A DNA stretch of 64,000 nucleotides, taken from positions 9,858,001-9,922,000 of the forward strand of contig NZ_CP163525.1 of assembly GCF_041080655.1 (NCBI RefSeq), in the 5' to 3' direction. Positions within the stretch are counted from its first letter, which is position 1. Each line of letters begins with the position of its first letter. Origin of the DNA: Streptomyces sp. CG4. GTDB taxonomy: Bacteria; Actinomycetota; Actinomycetes; Streptomycetales; Streptomycetaceae. Made by a program: the position numbers and the translations under genes. The notes beneath the pieces were generated by a model. That model was not told the DNA's origin. It ran no database searches and saw only the letters and a list, made by a program, of their open reading frames with translations. Below, piece after piece: positions 16,032-24,322 of the stretch.

Positions 16032-16799
16032 TCAGTGCCCGGCGCGAGCATGCTTACCTGGGTCATGCCCCAGGTCCTCCGTCACGGGCAGGCACTCGGC
16101 GAGCAGGGCGACGACGTCGCGCCAGGCTCGCTGCGCGTGCCGTGGGTGGTAGCCGACGCCGGGACGCACGGTGTGGTCGACCGGCGGGTGGTGGAAGGCG
16201 TGCAGGGCGCCGCCGTAGACCGCGAGGCGCCAGTCGACGCCCGCGGCCTGCATCTCAGCGGTGAACGCGTTCCGTTGCGCGGGCGGCATGATCGGGTCTT
16301 CCGACCCGATCCCGGCCCACACCGGGCAGCGAATGCGCGCCGCCTCGCCCGGTCGGCCCGTGGCCAGTGCGTTGACTGTTGCGATCGCGCGCAGGTTGAC
16401 GCCGTCGCGCCCGAGTTCCAGCGCGATGGCGCCCCCGGTGCCGTAGCCGACGGCGGCGATCCGGTCGGGGTCGGTCCGCGGTTCGGTGCGCAACACGTCG
16501 AGCGCCGCATGGCCGATGCCCCGCATCCGGTCGGGATCAGCGAGCAGTGGCATGCAGCGGGCCAGCATCTCCTCGGGGTCGCCCACATAGCGTCCGCCGT
16601 GAAGGTCGAAGGCCAGCGCTATATATCCCAGTTCGGCGAGGGCATCGGCCCGGCGGCGCTCGACGTCGCTGAGCCCCGTGCCCTCTGGTCCGAGCAGCAC
16701 CGCGGGCCGGCGGTCGACACCGGCCGGGAGCGCGAGGTGCCCGATCATCGTCAAACCGTCGGCCGGGTACTCGACCGTACGCGTCGTAATCGTCGTCAT
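16032..16799 (-). CDS. Dienelactone hydrolase-like protein with glycine at the nucleophile position
   Basis: A 255-residue alpha/beta-hydrolase of the DLH family, cytoplasmic with no signal peptide. The order is the N-terminal strand MTTITTRTVEYPADG, oxyanion region LGPEGTGLSDVERRRADALA, nucleophile elbow VGYGTGGAIALELG, acid strand IGSEDPIMPP and the C-terminal histidine loop GGALHAFHHPP. The usual elbow is G-Y-C-F-G-G or G-x-S-x-G; here position 120 is Gly, so the canonical nucleophile is absent although the Asp and His are kept. I recall actinobacterial DLH-like proteins with this GYG elbow, so it may be a real non-hydrolytic subfamily. It stands alone, with no operon partner. Confidence 0.82.
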   Translation of the reverse strand: MTTITTRTVEYPADGLTMIGHLALPAGVDRRPAVLLGPEGTGLSDVERRRADALAELGYIALAFDLHGGRYVGDPEEMLARCMPLLADPDRMRGIGHAALDVLRTEPRTDPDRIAAVGYGTGGAIALELGRDGVNLRAIATVNALATGRPGEAARIRCPVWAGIGSEDPIMPPAQRNAFTAEMQAAGVDWRLAVYGGALHAFHHPPVDHTVRPGVGYHPRHAQRAWRDVVALLAECLPVTEDLGHDPGKHARAGH

Positions 16800-16891
16800 G
16801 AGACTGGACTGTAGTGATCGTCGAGCCCGGTCCAGCTGGTGTTCTGCCGCCGGCAGAACGGCGCGAGTGTCCCTCTGAAATACGGCGAGGG

Positions 16892-17070
16892 CTCACGAGA
16901 ACCGTCACAACCCTATCGACGGGTTCAACCCCGGCGTGGACTTCTGCCAGCAGGTCCAGAGGTTCGACACCAACGTAGAAGATCCCTCGGCCGCGCTCAA
17001 TGCGGCTGGCATGTTGCACTCGATGGCGGCCGTGAACCCTGATCGAGAGATGCATAAAGGATTCATATAA
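16892..17070 (+). pseudogene. Protein-like remnant, unidentified
   Basis: The interval between the DLH gene and marR contains a short plus-strand frame that reads like real protein (NPIDGFNPGVDFCQQVQ, then NVEDPSAALNAAGMLHSM) and ends in TAA at 17070. It has no convincing start or ribosome site. I do not recognise the family. It looks like the 3' stub of a deleted gene. Confidence 0.35.
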
Positions 17071-17076
17071 AGCTGC

Positions 17077-17091
17077 TATGCTTCAGGCGTG
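17077..17091 (+). promoter_or_regulatory. Probable leaderless promoter of marR
   Basis: TATGCT at 17077-17082 is a good -10 and lies 6 bases upstream of the GTG start at 17089, leaving no room for a Shine-Dalgarno site. Transcription would begin at or next to the start codon, giving a leaderless mRNA, which is common in actinomycetes. Confidence 0.5.
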
Positions 17092-17547
17092 AGTCGCCGA
17101 GACGCCGCGCACGGCGCTTCCGATGCCATCGGGTCAGCCCTCTACGGTCTGGCCACCAGGGCCGTGAGACGCCTTCCCCGCGACATGAGCCTGACGTCCG
17201 CCGCCACCTTGGCCACCCTGGACAAGACCGGCCCGCGACGGATCACCGATTTGGCGGTGGCCGAGGGCGTCACCCAGCCCGCGATGACCGTCCTGGTCCG
17301 GGTGATGGAGGAATCCGGGCTGGTCGAGCGGAAGGGCGATCCGTCCGACAAGCGGGTCACGCTGGTGTGCCTGACCGAAGCCGGCGCGTCGTACGTCCGG
17401 ACGCGACACCAGGCGGGCGTCGACGCGTACGCGCGGTTGATCGACGAACTCACCGGTGACGAGGTCGAGGCCTTGGCAGCAGCCCTTCCGGCGCTGCTGC
17501 ATCTGGCGGAGCTCGAAAGCCACGCCCGAGAGGATTCGGACCGGTGA
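17089..17547 (+). CDS. MarR-family transcriptional regulator
   Basis: A 152-residue winged-helix regulator. The helical dimer arm is followed by MSLTSAATLATLDKTGPRRI, the recognition segment VAEGVTQPAMTVLVRVMEESG and the wing VERKGDPSDKRVTLVCLTEAG, which is the standard MarR D-x-R wing signature. It is co-directional with, and overlaps by 4 bases (GTGA), the MFS exporter gene, so it most likely represses that efflux pump in response to a toxic substrate. GTG start, probably leaderless. Confidence 0.92.
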   Translation: MSRRDAAHGASDAIGSALYGLATRAVRRLPRDMSLTSAATLATLDKTGPRRITDLAVAEGVTQPAMTVLVRVMEESGLVERKGDPSDKRVTLVCLTEAGASYVRTRHQAGVDAYARLIDELTGDEVEALAAALPALLHLAELESHAREDSDR

Positions 17548-19028
17548 CCGCGGACCAGGCTCATGACCAGCCCATGAGCACTGCCCTGATACGTTCCGAG
17601 GCACGTCTGCTGGTCCCCGCCCTGATGTTCATCGCCCTGGTCGTGGCGGCGGTCGCCAGCCTCGGGACGCCGCTCATCACCAGCGTGGCGACCACGTTCC
17701 ACGTCTCCCTCGACAGCGCGCAGTGGACGCTGACCATCGCCCTGCTCAGCGGCGCCGTCGCCACACCCGTCCTCGGCCGGCTCGGAGCCGGTCCGCAGCG
17801 GCGGGCCACGATTCTCGCCACGCTGGCGATCGTCGTCGTCGGCAGCGCGCTCACCGTGCTGCCGCTGCCGTTCGCCTGGCTGCTCGTGGGCAGAGCGGCC
17901 CAAGGCGTCGGACTCGGTCTCACGGCGCTGATGATGGGCGTGGCCCGCGACCATCTTCCCGAGGAGCGCAGCGCGGCCACGATCGCCCTGATCTCAGTGG
18001 TCTCCATCATCGGAGCCGGCGTCGGCTACCCGCTGGCCGCGCTGCTCGCCGAGTTCGGCGGACTGCGGGCCGCCTACGGCCTCGGCCTGCTCGTCACCGC
18101 CATCGCCTTCGTGACCGCGTGGCGCTCCATGCCCGCAGCCCCCGAAGGCCGCTCCGCTCACGTGAACGTGGCCGGTGCGCTCGTCCTGGCGGGTGGACTG
18201 CTCCTTGTCCTGTTCCTGGCCGGCGAGAGGAGCCTGTGGAGCCGACACCTCGCCGTGGCGGTGACCCTTGCCGTCGCCGCCGTACTCCTGCTCTGCGTCT
18301 GGACCGTTTCCGAACTGCGAACCAAGACGCCCCTGGTCGACGTCCGGGCGGTACGGCACCCGGCGGTCGCCGGGGCGAACATCGCCATGCTCGTCGGCGG
18401 GAGCGGCATGTACCTCCTGCTCACGCTCATCACCCGCTACGCGCAGACGCCGCACAGCGCCGGCTACGGCTTCGGACTGACCACCTTCGTGGCGGGGCTG
18501 GTCCTCATCCCGTTCTCCGTGCTGGGGTTCGTCGCCGGCAAGCTCACGCCGCGGGTCCGCGAACGGATCGACGACCCCCTACTCCTGGCCGGCAGCGCCG
18601 CCATCGTCGGCGGCGGGTTCGTCCTGTTCGCCACCGCCCGGTCCAACCTGGCCGAACTGCTCGCGGCCATGGGCGTGCTGGGCTTCGGCGTCGGCAGCTT
18701 CTCGGCCGCCATGCCCGGCGTCATCCTGGCCGTCACCCCCAAGAGCGAGACGTCGAGCGCCATGAGCTTCAACTACGTCGTCCGCAGCGTCGGGTACTCC
18801 CTGGGCAGCGCCATCGGCGGTCTGGTCCTGGCCGCCGGCACCGCCACGGGCCGCCTCTTCCCGGACGACGACGCCTACACGACCGCGGCGCTGGTCGGCG
18901 TCGCCGCGATGGCGATCACGACGATGACCAGCCTCGCCCTCGCCCGCCGACGCTCACCCGAGACCAATCCGATCACAGCCCCAGTCGGTGTGCCGGGCCT
19001 GGGCCGGTCGAGTCGAACCAGAAACTGA
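17544..19028 (+). CDS. MFS drug-efflux type transporter
   Basis: A 494-residue major-facilitator protein with about 14 hydrophobic segments, resembling the DHA2 drug:H+ antiporter branch. The loop 2-3 motif reads GRLGAGPQRRATIL and helix 5 has the antiporter-like GAGVGYPLAALLAEFGGLR. The start overlaps the marR stop by 4 bases. The C-terminus ends in a short basic tail. The substrate is unknown; linkage to MarR suggests an antibiotic, phenolic or other xenobiotic. Single-component 12-helix pumps are the alternative family. Confidence 0.88.
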   Translation: MTADQAHDQPMSTALIRSEARLLVPALMFIALVVAAVASLGTPLITSVATTFHVSLDSAQWTLTIALLSGAVATPVLGRLGAGPQRRATILATLAIVVVGSALTVLPLPFAWLLVGRAAQGVGLGLTALMMGVARDHLPEERSAATIALISVVSIIGAGVGYPLAALLAEFGGLRAAYGLGLLVTAIAFVTAWRSMPAAPEGRSAHVNVAGALVLAGGLLLVLFLAGERSLWSRHLAVAVTLAVAAVLLLCVWTVSELRTKTPLVDVRAVRHPAVAGANIAMLVGGSGMYLLLTLITRYAQTPHSAGYGFGLTTFVAGLVLIPFSVLGFVAGKLTPRVRERIDDPLLLAGSAAIVGGGFVLFATARSNLAELLAAMGVLGFGVGSFSAAMPGVILAVTPKSETSSAMSFNYVVRSVGYSLGSAIGGLVLAAGTATGRLFPDDDAYTTAALVGVAAMAITTMTSLALARRRSPETNPITAPVGVPGLGRSSRTRN

Positions 19029-19140
19029 GGATCGAAGCCGTCCGACTTCGACGCCGTCTCCGTCGGCTCGCTGACCCACAGCGCGCCGGCCATGGATCTG
19101 AGCATGCTTCTGAACATCAATTCCGAACACAGGAGGTACC

Positions 19141-19434
19141 GTGGCCAAGGGCTACTGGGTCAGCGTCTACCGCACCATCGCAGACCCTGAGAGGCTTGCT
19201 GCCTACGACAAGCTGGCCGGTCCAGCCGTCAAGGCGGCGGGCGGGCGGCTGCTCACCCGCGGCGGCCGGGTCGTCGCACACGACGCCGGAATCGCCGAGC
19301 GCACCATCCTGATCGAGTTCGACAGCTTCGAACAGGCGGTCGCCGCACGCGCGAGTGCGGCCTACCAGGAGGCGCTGGCCGTACTCGCTGACGGCGTCGA
19401 GCGCGACTTCCGCATCATCGAAGGCCTCGACTGA
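19141..19434 (+). CDS. DUF1330 domain protein
   Basis: A 97-residue ferredoxin-like alpha/beta barrel protein of the DUF1330 family: MAKGYWVSVYRTIADPERLA, then the conserved YDKLAGPAVKAAGGRLLTRGG and ERTILIEFDSFEQAVA. Cytoplasmic, probably dimeric; function unknown, often beside stress or detoxification genes. GTG start with a strong AGGAGG site 6 bases upstream. It follows the MFS gene by 112 bases in the same direction and may be part of its transcription unit. Confidence 0.88.
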   Translation: MAKGYWVSVYRTIADPERLAAYDKLAGPAVKAAGGRLLTRGGRVVAHDAGIAERTILIEFDSFEQAVAARASAAYQEALAVLADGVERDFRIIEGLD

Positions 19435-19479
19435 CAACCGATGCTGCGTCAGGGAGGAACACGACGCCGGCTGCGGGGA

Positions 19480-19662
19480 TCACCCCGGCTCGTCAGCGCG
19501 CCGCACCGTCGCGAACAGCGTCAGGCCGGTGGCATCGACGGTGATGTCCAGTCCGGCGACGGTTCCCGGCGGCGCGGCGGCGCGGACGTCGGCCTCGATG
19601 TCGGCGGGGGTGCGTTCGAGAAGGTTCCAGCGGCCGATGTGGGTCACAAACCCCGTCCCCAC
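19480..19662 (-). CDS. Small hypothetical protein (weak)
   Basis: The stretch after the DUF1330 gene contains a 60-codon minus-strand frame whose text (HIGRWNLLERTPADIEADVR, DITVDATGLTLFATVRR) is more protein-like than the usual GC-rich shadow. No family is recognised, no clear ribosome site is visible, and it could be a gene stub. Otherwise the 350 bases between 19435 and 19788 hold nothing I can support. Confidence 0.25.
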   Translation of the reverse strand: MGTGFVTHIGRWNLLERTPADIEADVRAAAPPGTVAGLDITVDATGLTLFATVRRADEPG

Positions 19663-19769
19663 GGCAGCGCTATGGGATCACCTGCCCAGGCCACGGCGTT
19701 GGAGGCTGACCCTCGCAGCAGGATTCTGGGGTACACCGGCCCGCTCCTGTGAGGGGCGTCACCAGCTAC

Positions 19770-19796
19770 GGCGCGTATCGGGTCGTGATCAATGAG
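19770..19796 (+). repeat. IS5-type 3' end, copy 1 of an inverted pair
   Basis: GGCGCGTATCGGGT followed by C and GTGATCAATGAG (27 bases) covers the stop codon and downstream end of the IS5-type transposase fragment. Its reverse complement with one mismatch lies at 25054-25080, so two remnants of the same IS end face each other across 5.3 kb. Confidence 0.7.
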
Positions 19797-20140
19797 TCGC
19801 TCTGGTGAGGTCTTTGATCCAGATCATCGAGGCGCGCAGGTAAGGGCCGGCGAGGTAGCTGTCCGGGGTCTTGTCGTATCGAGTGGCGACGCCCCGCCAT
19901 GCCTTGAGCTTGTTGATCAGCCGCTCGACGGTGTTCCTCTCCTTGTAGAGGCCGGCGTCGTGGCCGACGGGCCGGCCACCCCCGGAACCCTTCCTCTTCC
20001 GGTTGGCGGCCTGGTCGGCCTTCTCCGGGATGACCGCCTTGATGTGGCGTTTGCGCAGGTGGGAGCGATTACCGCGGGAGGAGTAAGCCTTGTCCCCGGC
20101 GACGGCGACGCGGCGACGGCGTCCGGCCGGGTGCGGGGCG
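19789..20140 (-). pseudogene. IS5-family transposase, 3' fragment
   Basis: The C-terminal catalytic half of an IS5-group DDE transposase: VAGDKAYSSRGNRSHLRKR, VIPEKADQAANRKRKG, GGRPVGHDAGLYKERNTVE with the catalytic Glu, and LINKLKAWRGVATRYDKTPD through the natural C-terminus WIKDLTRATH. The N-terminal half is missing; the frame merges into unrelated sequence at about 20145, exactly where the next gene ends. This is a truncated insertion sequence with no chance of autonomous movement. Confidence 0.85.
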
Positions 20141-20144
20141 GCTG

Positions 20145-20543
20145 TCAGCCGAGGTAGATCGGGTCGGTGCCGAAGGTCCAGGAGCTTCCAGACCTCGCGT
20201 AGACCTGGATCGGGGTGCTGCCGTAGTCCTCGCCGGAGATGTAGTCGCACTGGCCGGGCGCGAGGACGGGGGTGATGTGCCCCGGGCTGGTGACGTTGTC
20301 GCCCGCCGTGTCCTCGATCCAGAAGTAGAAGCTGTTCGCCGAGCTCTGGTAGTTGCACAGCCGGGCGGACACCCACGGGTTCTCGTCCAACGTGTGCCAG
20401 CCGGTGATGTCCACGCCGTGCGCAGAGTTGGAGTCGGATCCGGTTGCGGCGGATGCGCTTCCCGACGCGAGCCCCAGCCCCGTGACGGTCAGTGCGGTCA
20501 CGGCGGCGAGGGAGGCGACTCGGCGCCCCAGCTTGAACTGCAT
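20145..20543 (-). CDS. Small secreted protein, unknown function
   Basis: A 132-residue protein with a classic Sec signal: basic start MQFKLGRRV, hydrophobic core SLAAVTALTVTGLGLASG and cleavage after SASA. The mature part has two cysteines (LCNYQSS and GQCDYISG) that can form one disulfide, and aromatic-rich strands such as NSFYFWIEDTAGDN. ATG start with AAGGGGAAG 4-12 bases upstream. I do not recognise a named family. The mature architecture (small, beta-rich, one disulfide) resembles the next secreted gene, so the two may be distant paralogues. Its stop codon lies at the broken end of the IS5 fragment. Confidence 0.78.
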   Translation of the reverse strand: MQFKLGRRVASLAAVTALTVTGLGLASGSASAATGSDSNSAHGVDITGWHTLDENPWVSARLCNYQSSANSFYFWIEDTAGDNVTSPGHITPVLAPGQCDYISGEDYGSTPIQVYARSGSSWTFGTDPIYLG

Positions 20544-20678
20544 GTCTTCCCCTTCGATTCGGACGGGACGAACGATCCGTGTTCACAACCGTCTGACAAG
20601 TCATGGCACGGACAACGGTCCGACAAGCCACGCCTCGCAGATGGAGTGGGTGCAGCTACTTCTCTCGCGTGCTCGCCG

Positions 20679-21092
20679 CTATATGGAGATCGGCGGCGTC
20701 TCTCCCCCGTACCAGTAGGTAGGACTGGTGAAGAAGGAAACTCCGTAGTAGGTGCCGGAGTTGGGGAACACCGTGTTGGAGAAGACATCGCTGCTGGCTC
20801 CCCACACGACGCTGCAGTTCAAGCTGCCGGGGACAACGTTCTGGTTGCTGTCAACAACCTCTGCACAGAGGTTGATGGAGGTGTTGTTCGAGCCGGTCGT
20901 CTGGACCTCAGTCCATATACCACCCGCGCCGTCTCCATCCACACACGTCCTGACTTGAAGGCCATCCGCGGACAGATAGCGGCAGCCTCCACCGGACTGG
21001 TCGGCCGAGGCGGTGCCCGCAGCGCCAATGGAGATGCCCGTTACAAGTGCCAAAGCGGCTGCGCCGCTGGCGGCGGCCCGTCGAAGCCCCAT
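20679..21092 (-). CDS. Small secreted protein, unknown function
   Basis: A 137-residue protein started at ATG 21092 (MGLRRAAASGAAALAL) because a Sec signal ending TASA and an AGAGGAA site fit there; the longer upstream reading lacks both. The mature chain has Cys in GGGCRYLSADG, RTCVDGDG, INLCAEVVD and LNCSVVWG, giving two possible disulfides, and ends with tyrosine-rich YWYGGETPPISI. Same strand and size class as the preceding secreted gene, with a 135-base gap and probably its own promoter. Function unknown; an extracellular binding or coat protein is one possibility. Confidence 0.75.
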   Translation of the reverse strand: MGLRRAAASGAAALALVTGISIGAAGTASADQSGGGCRYLSADGLQVRTCVDGDGAGGIWTEVQTTGSNNTSINLCAEVVDSNQNVVPGSLNCSVVWGASSDVFSNTVFPNSGTYYGVSFFTSPTYWYGGETPPISI

Positions 21093-21232
21093 GGTTCGTT
21101 CCTCTCGTAGGTGAGCGCTGCCGTGTGGGTCCTGTCGGAACTCGAAGCTACGGCCGCCATGGGAGCTGGGAAGGATCTGTCTGCACAGTGAAGAGAAGGT
21201 TCCGGTGTCGGACTGCACAGCGAGACAGCGGC

Positions 21233-21267
21233 GCCCTCCGGCCGCCCGCACGTGGCGGCCGGAGGGC
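21233..21267. terminator. Strong hairpin between divergent genes
   Basis: GCCCTCCGGCCGCC at 21233-21246 pairs perfectly with 21254-21267 around the loop CGCACGT. It lies between the 5' ends of the secreted-protein gene and the SnoaL-like gene, where no terminator is expected, so it may belong to a lost gene or act in the leader. Confidence 0.55.
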
Positions 21268-21376
21268 TCACCCTCTTGGCTGGGCGCTGGGCCAGTGCTG
21301 TGACCGGGATGGTCCACCGTGATCGGAAGGCGGCTCGCGGGATGAGCGCACGCGCAACGGCTGGTATTACTGGGGC

Positions 21377-21754
21377 ATGCAGGAAGAGACGGCACGCTCC
21401 GCGATCGACACGTTCATCTCCGCGTTTAACGCCTCGGACGACAGCTATGTGACTGCCCTGCTCTCCCGGGCCCTGACCTCAGACGTGGTCTTCTGGGGGC
21501 CCTTGGGGCGCAGCGAAGGAATCGCGGCGGTCGAGCGGTTCGTGCTGGACATCCGGCGCCACCCGGCGGGGACCGGCACGATGGTGCGCTGCTCAGCGGT
21601 GGACATGCCTGACGAGTGGGCCCGGTACCAGTGGGTCTTCACCACCCCGGATGGAGGCCCCCGCCTGACGGGAACGGACGTCGTCCATCTGCGGCGGAGC
21701 CTCATCGACCAGGTCATCGTCTTTGCCGGAGAGATCGAGCCGTCCGCCTCCTGA
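21377..21754 (+). CDS. SnoaL/NTF2-like protein
   Basis: A 125-residue cone-shaped NTF2-like fold: helix ARSAIDTFISAFNASDDSY, strand VVFWGPLGRSEGIAAVERF, and paired strands WARYQWVFTTPDGGPRLTGT and VVHLRRSLIDQVIVFAGEIE. Members are ketosteroid-isomerase-like enzymes, polyketide cyclases or simple ligand binders; the catalytic residues are not diagnostic here. ATG start with only a modest ribosome site. It is a single gene followed by an IS630 element in the opposite direction. Confidence 0.82.
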   Translation: MQEETARSAIDTFISAFNASDDSYVTALLSRALTSDVVFWGPLGRSEGIAAVERFVLDIRRHPAGTGTMVRCSAVDMPDEWARYQWVFTTPDGGPRLTGTDVVHLRRSLIDQVIVFAGEIEPSAS

Positions 21755-21826
21755 GCCGTCCTTCTGTCGCTGTCCTTCTCGTGAACTTGTCCCTTTCGGC
21801 ACTCCGGGGCTGCGGTTCGCGGTCGG

Positions 21827-22993
21827 TCAGGCTGCGGCGTTGAGGGGGCGTGCGCACCAGCGGATGCCCTTCTCACTGCGGATGCGGACGCGTTCCTTGC
21901 GTTGGGCAGCAAGTACGTCGGGGTGGCGGGCGTTGGTATTGCGCCAGCGCAGGTAGCGGTGCAGTGCCTGGGTTTGCGTGGGGTGGCTGCGGTGGTGGGA
22001 GTTGGCCAGGGTGAACTGCCGCAGCGGGCCGACGTGGGCCTCGATCGGGTTGGCCCAGGATGCGTAGGTCGGGGTGAAGCACAGCTCGACCTTGTTCTTC
22101 TTCGCCCAGCGGCGGATGTCGGCGCCGGTGTGGGCGGAGAGGTTGTCCAGGAAGATGTAGATCGGGGCGCCGTCGGGTCGGGCGGCGCGGATCGACTTCA
22201 GCGCGGCCAGGGTGTTGGCGGTGCCCTTGCGGCGGCGGTTGACGCCCCACAGGCGGTCGTCGCCCACGGAGTAGCAGCTGAGGAAGTAGGTGACGCCGTG
22301 GGTGCGGCGGTAGGTCGCCGGCAGCCGGTTTGGCTTGCCCTGCTTCGCCCAGCAGGAGCCTGCGGTGGGCCGGACCCCCAACGGCCCGAACTCGTCGAGG
22401 GCGAACACCCGGTCCGGGAAGCGGTCCAGAACCTGCTCGATCCGGTCGAGCTTGGCGTCGCGATGAGGGTCGGGTGATTCCTTCCATGTCTTGGTGCGCT
22501 GGAAGGTGATGCCGCGGCGCCGGAGCAGGCACCGTAAGGCTTCACGGCCGATGCGGATGACACGTCCGTACACTTCCCGCAGGTAGGCGGCGAGTTTGCG
22601 GATCGACCGGCGAGTGAAGGGCTGGCCGAGCCTGGTGGGGCGGGTGGTGGCCGTCCGGATGACGAACTCCTCGTCGTCAGGGGTGAGCAGGCGGGGACGG
22701 CCTCCCGCCCACTGAGGGTCCAGGCAGGCCAGGCCGATCTCGTTGAAGCGGTGGATCACGTCGCGCACGGTGTCCTCATCGTCCTCATCGGCCTGGACCA
22801 GCTGGGCGATCAACGGCACCCGGTTTCCGCCCGCCGAAGCGAGCAGCATCATCGCCCGCCGGTATCGCACCGAACTCGTGCTGTCCCGGCGCACGATCTG
22901 CTTCAGCTTCTGCCCCTCCTTGTCGGTCAATCTGCGTACACGGACAGGCTCAGCCACCGCGCCGCCAGCGGTCGAATGGACGTCACCGCACAT
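21827..22993 (-). mobile_element. IS630-family transposase, apparently intact
   Basis: A 388-residue DDE transposase of the IS630/Tc1 type. The N-terminal helix-turn-helix covers VRRLTDKEGQKLKQIVRR through VRDVIHRFNEIGLACLDP. The acidic triad is in VFALDEFGPLGV, IYIFLDNLSAH and WANPIEAHVGPLRQFT. The C-terminal basic tail WCARPLNAAA looks natural. The frame is uninterrupted, making this the only complete transposase in the window. I could not define terminal inverted repeats or the expected TA duplication by eye; the element edges lie within about 80 bases of the gene on either side. Confidence 0.88.
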
Positions 22994-23035
22994 CCAACCG
23001 TCACGACCACCAACCCGGCGATCGCGGTCACAGCC

Positions 23036-23461
23036 CTAGGCGGGCTGCGGGGCGGGTGTTGCCAGAGCGGCCGCGACGTTGCGGGTCTCGCGCATGATCA
23101 GCAGGCCGTTGACCACCATCAGTGTCGCGGTCAGGCAGTGGACGCCGAGCGCGGTGGCCACGGAGCCGTGGTGGGCCAGCACGTTGGTCATGTCGCCGTA
23201 CGCGGCGAGGGCCTCCATCAGCAGCACCCAGCCCAGCGCCCGGCGGTGACCCGTCACCAGCAGGATGCCCAGAACCAGGGCCAGGACGACGTCGCGGATC
23301 CCCTTGATGATCAGGAAGCCGTCGCCGTCGCCGGACGGCCAGCTCGGCAGGCCGTAGCCCGGCGCCGTCGTCTCCGGGCTCAAGATGTACTCCGTCCCGA
23401 ACCAGAGGATGAAGAGGACGAAGGCGGCGGCCAGGACGGTGTTGATCTTCTTCAGCGACAT
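23036..23461 (-). CDS. DUF4267 small membrane protein
   Basis: A 141-residue integral membrane protein with about four helices: FVLFILWFGTEYILSP, IKGIRDVVLALVLGILLVTG, LGWVLLMEALAAYGDM and CLTATLMVVNGLLIM. The order and the GIRDV motif fit DUF4267, a small membrane family often found next to TetR genes. ATG start with an AAGGAG site. It is on the same strand as the DUF1772 gene and probably belongs to its regulatory unit despite the 324-base gap. Confidence 0.82.
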   Translation of the reverse strand: MSLKKINTVLAAAFVLFILWFGTEYILSPETTAPGYGLPSWPSGDGDGFLIIKGIRDVVLALVLGILLVTGHRRALGWVLLMEALAAYGDMTNVLAHHGSVATALGVHCLTATLMVVNGLLIMRETRNVAAALATPAPQPA

Positions 23462-23785
23462 GGTTCTACTCCTTGCGAGTCTTCGTCGGCTTCGTGAGCT
23501 TCGTGGAGCGTGCCGAGTCGCGTGGGGCCTGATCAGGCCCCGTGGACGCGGCCGATCGAGGGGCGCAGCTTGCCGGGATCACAGTTGTGGGATCTGAGCG
23601 GCAGCGGCATTTCCGAATGTCGGGATTTCGGTGGTCAGCCGCCCCCGGGGAGTAGGGATTGTGTGCCACCGGCGCGGCGTCGGCCCGCGGGGTCAGTAAT
23701 CCGATGCCCTCTCCGGCTCACCCCGACGGGGCGAAAGCCGTCGATGCACAGGGGCGACCCAGTGCATGTCGGGGCAGCGGCGGTA
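23462..23785. other. Intergenic stretch without a gene
   Basis: Between DUF4267 and DUF1772. I see no coding frame with family-like text and no clear hairpin. A direct short repeat (CTTCGTCGGCTTCGTGAGCT at about 23479) lies near the DUF4267 start. Confidence 0.5.
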
Positions 23786-24232
23786 TCAGGTGAGGGAGGC
23801 GACCAGCAGGGTGAACGCGGCGACGATGACGGCGACGCGGATGTAGTGGTAGCGCTCCCAGCGGCGCAGCTGCTGCTTCCAGTCGGCGGGCCGGTTCTCG
23901 GGGGTCCAGGTCTTGTTTCGGTTGTTGATCGGGACGAGCAGCAGAATCGACATGACCACGCTGACGATCAGCAGTCCGGCGGCGGTGGCGACGAGTCCGG
24001 CGCCGTGGTGGTGCCATCCGGCGACGGCCCAGATCGCGCTGAGGACGAGCGAGCCTACGTACCAGAACGGCATCAGGGCGCCCAGCATCCGGCCGCCGTG
24101 GGCGTGGCCGAGCTGGCCGCTGTCCTCGGGAAGCGCGTTCAGGATCCGGTTCATGATGAAGACGACGGAGAACTCCACCCCCACCATCAGGCCGACGATC
24201 ACGGTGGTGACGACCTCGAGTGTGTTGAGCAT
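23786..24232 (-). CDS. DUF1772 membrane protein
   Basis: A 148-residue membrane protein with four helices: LEVVTTVIVGLMVGVEFSVV, MLGALMPFWYVGSLVLSAIW, VATAAGLLIVSVVMSILLLV and VAVIVAAFTLLVASL. The interhelical text INNRNKTWTPENRPADWKQ is the DUF1772 signature (anthrone-oxygenase-like family). ATG start at 24232, where AGGGAT gives a weak ribosome site. Divergent from the TetR gene, with three operator-like palindromes in the 90-base gap, so it is the obvious repression target. Confidence 0.88.
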   Translation of the reverse strand: MLNTLEVVTTVIVGLMVGVEFSVVFIMNRILNALPEDSGQLGHAHGGRMLGALMPFWYVGSLVLSAIWAVAGWHHHGAGLVATAAGLLIVSVVMSILLLVPINNRNKTWTPENRPADWKQQLRRWERYHYIRVAVIVAAFTLLVASLT

Positions 24233-24249
24233 GACGATCCCTCCGTGAA

Positions 24250-24313
24250 CTAGCGTTGCTAGACGACGAGATGACGCTAGTACTGCTAACGCTCGATTGT
24301 CTAGCGATGCTAG
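24250..24313. promoter_or_regulatory. Triple TetR operator between DUF1772 and tetR
   Basis: CTAGCGTTGCTAG (24250-24262) and CTAGCGATGCTAG (24301-24313) are 13-bp palindromes of form CTAGC-N3-GCTAG. A degenerate copy CTAGTACTGCTAA lies at 24277-24289 between them. Spacings of 27 and 24 bases put the copies near the same helical face. Binding would block both divergent promoters. Confidence 0.78.
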
Positions 24314-24322
24314 GATCGATTC

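Noticed and set aside
23036..24232. Composite toxin-antitoxin system around the small membrane proteins
   Set aside because: The proteins match DUF4267 and DUF1772, and the regulator is an ordinary TetR with its own operators. No toxin signature.
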